Assembly: GCF_900105625.1 (NCBI RefSeq)
Contig: NZ_FNSD01000001.1
Span: 62,001-126,000, forward strand
Length of the DNA: 64,000 bases
Reading direction: 5' to 3'
DNA from: Terriglobus roseus
GTDB lineage: Bacteria; Acidobacteriota; Terriglobia; Terriglobales; Acidobacteriaceae
The position numbers were made by a program, and so were the translations under genes. Shown piece after piece: positions 60,384 through 64,000 of this stretch. The number at the start of each line of letters is the position of its first letter. Positions within the stretch are counted from its first letter, which is position 1. A model generated the notes under the pieces. The model saw nothing but the letters and a program-made list of their open reading frames with translations. It ran no database searches and was not told the origin of the DNA.

Positions 60384-63300
60384 TTAGTTAATCACCTTAA
60401 CACCACCAGCGCCGACGAGATCCTCGACCTGCTCGATGAAGAGCTTGTCAGCACACACGTTGAAGCCAACCGGTTCGAGTACCGCGCAGAATTCACCCGG
60501 CTCTTCCAGATCAAGCAACACCTTGCCGGGACCCGGCTTCGCAGTAAAGATGCTGAGCAGCTTCTCAAGCAGCGCGGCGTCCGGGTTGTGCAACGGAACC
60601 TTGATGCGCAGCGCCTCCGGCAGCCTGATCTTAACGTCCTCAAGCGCCTCGATCTTGGTGACAGAGAGTTTAGGTGCGGAGTCTTCTTCGCCGCGCAGCG
60701 AGCCACGCACGAGAACCGGCACATCGATCTTCAGTGCCTCCTGCAGCTTCTCGTAGTCCTTCGGAAAGGCGATGATGTCGATCTTGCCGTGAGTATCCTC
60801 AAGGATCGCTGAGGCGTACATCTCGCCGCTGCGCTTGCTCTTCGCAACTTTCAGAGCAGAGATCACTCCGGCAATCTGGATCTCCGCCTGAGGTTCGCGC
60901 TGTCCGCGTTGGAAGACCACGGGCTCCGGCTTCATCTCGCATGCGGTGGCGGTGTCCACCACGCCCTTGATGTTCCGCAACTTCTCGCGGTACTTGTCCA
61001 TGGGGTGCCCGCTGACAAAGAAGCCGAGCACTTCCTTCTCGTTCTGCAGTCGGGTGTGTTCGTCCCATTCCGGCATCTGCGGCAGTTCATCTTCTGCAGT
61101 TTCCTGCGCGCCAGCTGGCCCCGCGTCGAACAGACCGAACAGACCACTCTGCCCACTGGCCGCGTCACGCTGCGACTTCTGCGCACGTTCCATGGCTTTG
61201 TCGACAGCGTTGTAGACGCGCGCGCGTGGCCCAAAGCTGTCCATCGCGCCCGCCTTGATCAGCGACTCCAGCACACGCTTGTTCAGCAGTCGCAATTCGA
61301 CGGACTCGCAGAAGTCCCACAGCGAAGCGAACCCCTTCTTCCCTTCCGCCTGCAGCTCGCGGCGGGAGGCAACAATGGTCTCGATGGCGTTGCCACCCAC
61401 ATTCTTAATCGCAGCCAGCCCGAAGCGAATGCCGCCGTCGCTCGGCGTGAAGTTTGAGTCGGAAATCTGTACGTCCGGCGGCAGAACGGTAATGCCCATC
61501 TCCCGGCACTCGCCGATGTACTTCACGACGTTCTCAGGCTTTGAGGTTTCGCTGGTTAGCAGCGCTGCCATGAACTCGACGGGATAGTGCGTTTTCAGCC
61601 AGGCCGTGTGATACGCGAGGAGTGCGTAGGCGGACGAGTGCGATTTGTTAAAGCCGTAGCCCGCGAACTGCAGGATCAGATCGAAAAGTGCGCCAGCCTT
61701 TTCCTTGGGATGCTTGCGTTCGGCAGCACCGGCCATGAACAACTCACGCTGCACTTCCATCGCGGCTGGGTCTTTCTTACCCATAGCGCGACGCAGAAGA
61801 TCGGCGCCGCCGAGCGAGTAGCCCGCGATGACGGATGAGATTTGCATGACCTGTTCCTGGTAGACGATGACGCCCAGCGTCTCCTTCAACAGGCCTTCCA
61901 GATCCGGCAGCATGTATTCAACAGCGCGGCGACCCCACTTGCGTTCGATGAAGTCATCAATCATGCCGCCCTGGATTGGACCCGGACGATAGAGCGCGTT
62001 GAGTGCCGTCAGATCTTCGACAGTCGTCGGCTTGTAGCGCCGCAAAACGTCGCGCATACCGCCCGATTCAAACTGGAACACGCCCGAAGTCAGCGCGCGA
62101 TGGAAGACTTTCTCGTAGGTCACCTGGTCGTCGAGGTCGATGGTCGCCATGTCGATCGTGACGCCCTGGTGCTGCTTTATGAGCTTCAAGCAATCATCGA
62201 TGACGGTCAGCGTCGTTAGCCCAAGGAAGTCCATCTTGAGCAGACCCATCTTCTCGACGGCCTTCATGTCATACGCGGTGACAAGATCGTCCGTCTTCGT
62301 GAGCGTGACAGGCACAAGCTCCGTCAGCGGCTGCGGTGCGATGACGACGCCGGCCGCGTGAACACCGGCGCCACGCACAAGACCTTCCAGGCGCAAGGCG
62401 GTGTCGATGACTTCACGGATCTGAGGGTTGCTCTCGTAGACGGCGGCCAGTGGTGGCGAGTCCTTCAGCGCCTGATCGATGGTGATGCCGATGGTCGCGG
62501 GAATCATCTTCGCGATGCGGTCGATCTCACCGTAGGGAATCTCCAGCGCACGGCCAACGTCCTTGATGGCGGCCTTCGCAGCCATGGTGTTGAACGTGAT
62601 GATCTGCGCGACCTGGTCCGCGCCATACTTACGCTTGACGTAGTCGATGACCTCGCCGCGACGGTTCATGCAGAAGTCGATGTCGATATCGGGCATGCTC
62701 ACGCGCTCAGGATTCAGGAAGCGTTCGAACAGCAGCTCGTTCTGCAGCGGGTCGACGTCCGTGATCTCCATGACGTACGCGACGAGCGAACCCGCAGCCG
62801 ATCCGCGGCCCGGTCCAACCGGGATGTTCTGCTCCTTTGCGTAGCGGATGAAGTCCCACACGATCATGAAGTAGCCGGGGAACTTCATGCTCTTGATGCA
62901 ATCCAGTTCGCGCTGCAGACGAGCTTCGTACGCGTCGATCTCGTAACGCAGCAGACCACGCGACCGCAGATGCGATACCGCGGTGCTGAGCCGCTTCTTC
63001 AGACCCTCACGGCAGACAGCCTCGAAGTAATCGTCGAGGGACATGCCTTCGGGGACCGGGAACGCCGGGAAGGGGTCGTCCACCTTCTTCAGCTTCACGT
63101 TGCAGCGGTCAACGAACTGCATGGTGCGCGTGCAGACTTCCTCATGGCCAGCGAAGGTGCGATGCATCTCCTCCGCGGACTTGATGTAGAACTCCTGCGT
63201 GTCGAATTTGAACCGGTTCGGATCGTTCATGGATCCAGCGGTCTGTACGCACAGCAGGATCTCGTGTGCTCGGCTGTCGTCGGCTGCGACATAGTGTGAA

Positions 63301-63911
63301 TCGTTGGTCGCGATCAGCGGGATGTCGAGGTCCCTCTCCATCCGGAAGAGCTGGTCGCACACGCCTTTATCGGGCTCCAAGCCGTGATCCTGAATCTCGA
63401 GGAAGAAGTTGCCCTTGCCGAACATGTCCTGAAACATGCCCGCACTACGCTTCGCCTCTTCGTACTTGTCCTTCATCAGGTGCTGATTGATCTCACCGGC
63501 AAGGCAGCCACTGAAAGCGATAAGGCCTTCTGTGTGCTTCGACAGGAACTCCTTCGAAACACGCGGCTTGCGGTAGAAGCCATGCACCGCTGCTTCACTG
63601 GTCAGGCGCACCAGATTGCGGTAGCCGGCGTCGTTCTCTGCCAAAACCAGGAAGTGGTTATAGCCGCCGCTCCGTTCACGATGGTCATCGGTCTGCGACA
63701 GGTAAAGCTCGCAGCCGATGATGGGCTTGATGCCCTTCTTCTGCATGGCGTCTGCAAAGTGCACCGCACCGAAGATGTTGCCGTGGTCGGTCATGGCAGC
63801 GCCCGTCTGGCCCAGCTTACTCATGTGCGCGGCGAGTTTGTCGACGTCGCAGGCGCCGTCCAGAAGGCTGTAATCGGTGTGGAGATGCAGGTGCGTGAAA
63901 TCAACGGCCAT
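60384..63911 (-). CDS. dnaE: DNA polymerase III alpha subunit DnaE
   Basis: 1175-aa replicative polymerase, DnaE1 type. N-terminal PHP domain with FTHLHLHTDYSLLDGA and MTDHGNIFG, KPIIGCELYL and LVLAENDAGYRNLVRL; palm with catalytic Asp in SMPDIDIDFCMNRRGEV; GRGSAAGSLVAY, fingers with VYQEQVMQISSVIAGYSLGGADLLRRAMGKK, and a C-terminal OB fold (IQIAGVISALKVAKSKRSG). The PHP domain keeps most metal-binding His/Asp residues, so it may have its own nuclease activity, as in many non-Proteobacteria. ATG at 63911. Confidence 0.96.
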   Translation of the reverse strand: MAVDFTHLHLHTDYSLLDGACDVDKLAAHMSKLGQTGAAMTDHGNIFGAVHFADAMQKKGIKPIIGCELYLSQTDDHRERSGGYNHFLVLAENDAGYRNLVRLTSEAAVHGFYRKPRVSKEFLSKHTEGLIAFSGCLAGEINQHLMKDKYEEAKRSAGMFQDMFGKGNFFLEIQDHGLEPDKGVCDQLFRMERDLDIPLIATNDSHYVAADDSRAHEILLCVQTAGSMNDPNRFKFDTQEFYIKSAEEMHRTFAGHEEVCTRTMQFVDRCNVKLKKVDDPFPAFPVPEGMSLDDYFEAVCREGLKKRLSTAVSHLRSRGLLRYEIDAYEARLQRELDCIKSMKFPGYFMIVWDFIRYAKEQNIPVGPGRGSAAGSLVAYVMEITDVDPLQNELLFERFLNPERVSMPDIDIDFCMNRRGEVIDYVKRKYGADQVAQIITFNTMAAKAAIKDVGRALEIPYGEIDRIAKMIPATIGITIDQALKDSPPLAAVYESNPQIREVIDTALRLEGLVRGAGVHAAGVVIAPQPLTELVPVTLTKTDDLVTAYDMKAVEKMGLLKMDFLGLTTLTVIDDCLKLIKQHQGVTIDMATIDLDDQVTYEKVFHRALTSGVFQFESGGMRDVLRRYKPTTVEDLTALNALYRPGPIQGGMIDDFIERKWGRRAVEYMLPDLEGLLKETLGVIVYQEQVMQISSVIAGYSLGGADLLRRAMGKKDPAAMEVQRELFMAGAAERKHPKEKAGALFDLILQFAGYGFNKSHSSAYALLAYHTAWLKTHYPVEFMAALLTSETSKPENVVKYIGECREMGITVLPPDVQISDSNFTPSDGGIRFGLAAIKNVGGNAIETIVASRRELQAEGKKGFASLWDFCESVELRLLNKRVLESLIKAGAMDSFGPRARVYNAVDKAMERAQKSQRDAASGQSGLFGLFDAGPAGAQETAEDELPQMPEWDEHTRLQNEKEVLGFFVSGHPMDKYREKLRNIKGVVDTATACEMKPEPVVFQRGQREPQAEIQIAGVISALKVAKSKRSGEMYASAILEDTHGKIDIIAFPKDYEKLQEALKIDVPVLVRGSLRGEEDSAPKLSVTKIEALEDVKIRLPEALRIKVPLHNPDAALLEKLLSIFTAKPGPGKVLLDLEEPGEFCAVLEPVGFNVCADKLFIEQVEDLVGAGGVKVIN

Positions 63912-64000
63912 GGATCGATTCTAGGCCGCGAGCGGTGTGGTAGATGCCTCTGGAAAAGCCGTCCCAATTACGTGACGGTCTCTCCCCTGCCCAGCTGTGC
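63912..64000. other. region upstream of dnaE
   Basis: Window edge. It holds the dnaE start region on the minus strand; no gene or clear promoter is visible in these 89 bases. Confidence 0.4.

Noticed and set aside
62358-63299. 313-codon plus-strand frame
   Set aside because: Opposite dnaE; shadow of a highly conserved gene.
1-64000. CRISPR array or insertion sequence
   Set aside because: No regularly spaced repeats, transposase frames or terminal inverted repeats were found by eye.

Overview
The window is a high-GC chromosomal segment that most resembles an acidobacterium of the class Terriglobia (Granulicella/Terriglobus/Edaphobacter type). This is inferred from gene content, not from a marker gene: an Oar-like TonB-dependent receptor with an N-terminal carboxypeptidase-regulatory domain, a large MacB/FtsX-type orphan permease flanked by a sigma-54 two-component pair, FG-GAP and PknB-TPR proteins, and several short proteins familiar from that class. 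LpxD, ushers, TolC proteins and an OprB porin show a Gram-negative envelope. No insertion sequence, integrase, CRISPR array or rRNA was seen. Two tRNA genes are present (Leu-GAG and Ser-GGA, both with encoded CCA).

Layout. 1-8.2 kb is mostly housekeeping: lipoprotein, receiver-PAS protein, lpxD, an acidobacterial conserved protein, a tRNA nucleotidyltransferase with a histone-H1-like tail, a YdcF-like protein, an MBL-fold hydrolase, secG, tRNA-Leu and a HAD hydrolase. 8.4-12.7 kb holds a Ser/Thr kinase with TPRs and a convergent FG-GAP protein. 13.2-20.7 kb is the most unusual part: five co-directional genes for a GH25 lysozyme without a signal peptide, two small paralogous membrane proteins, a secreted DNase II-family nuclease, and a giant protein joining a periplasmic-binding-protein-like domain to about ten membrane helices. 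A Fur-box-like dyad abuts a good promoter before the last gene. 20.7-25.4 kb is a compact archaic (Csu-like) chaperone-usher pilus operon. 25.7-33.1 kb is a glycan-type locus: TonB receptor, divergent winged-helix-like membrane regulator, GH92 mannosidase.

33.1-42.4 kb is one leftward operon: membrane fusion protein, ABC ATPase, permease, TolC, NtrC-type regulator, NtrY-type kinase, with a possible sigma-54 element in front. After tRNA-Ser comes an asparagine-synthase-like protein that has lost the N-terminal Cys. 44.8-50.8 kb is a heavy-metal RND efflux operon headed by a small membrane protein. 51.1-52.6 kb holds a radical SAM protein. 52.7-54.1 kb is a leftward thiD / conserved protein / ThiS-like group, divergent from pyrF.

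54.9-64 kb holds a tiny zinc-ribbon protein, a secreted protein of unknown function, a degenerate CPBP membrane protein, accA, a DoxX protein, an OprB porin broken by a single-base frameshift, and dnaE.

Most long antisense open frames are shadows caused by high third-position GC. The best candidates for an undescribed system are the 13.2-20.7 kb lysozyme/DNase II/sensor locus and, at a smaller scale, the ThiS-like protein with a tail beyond its Gly-Gly.
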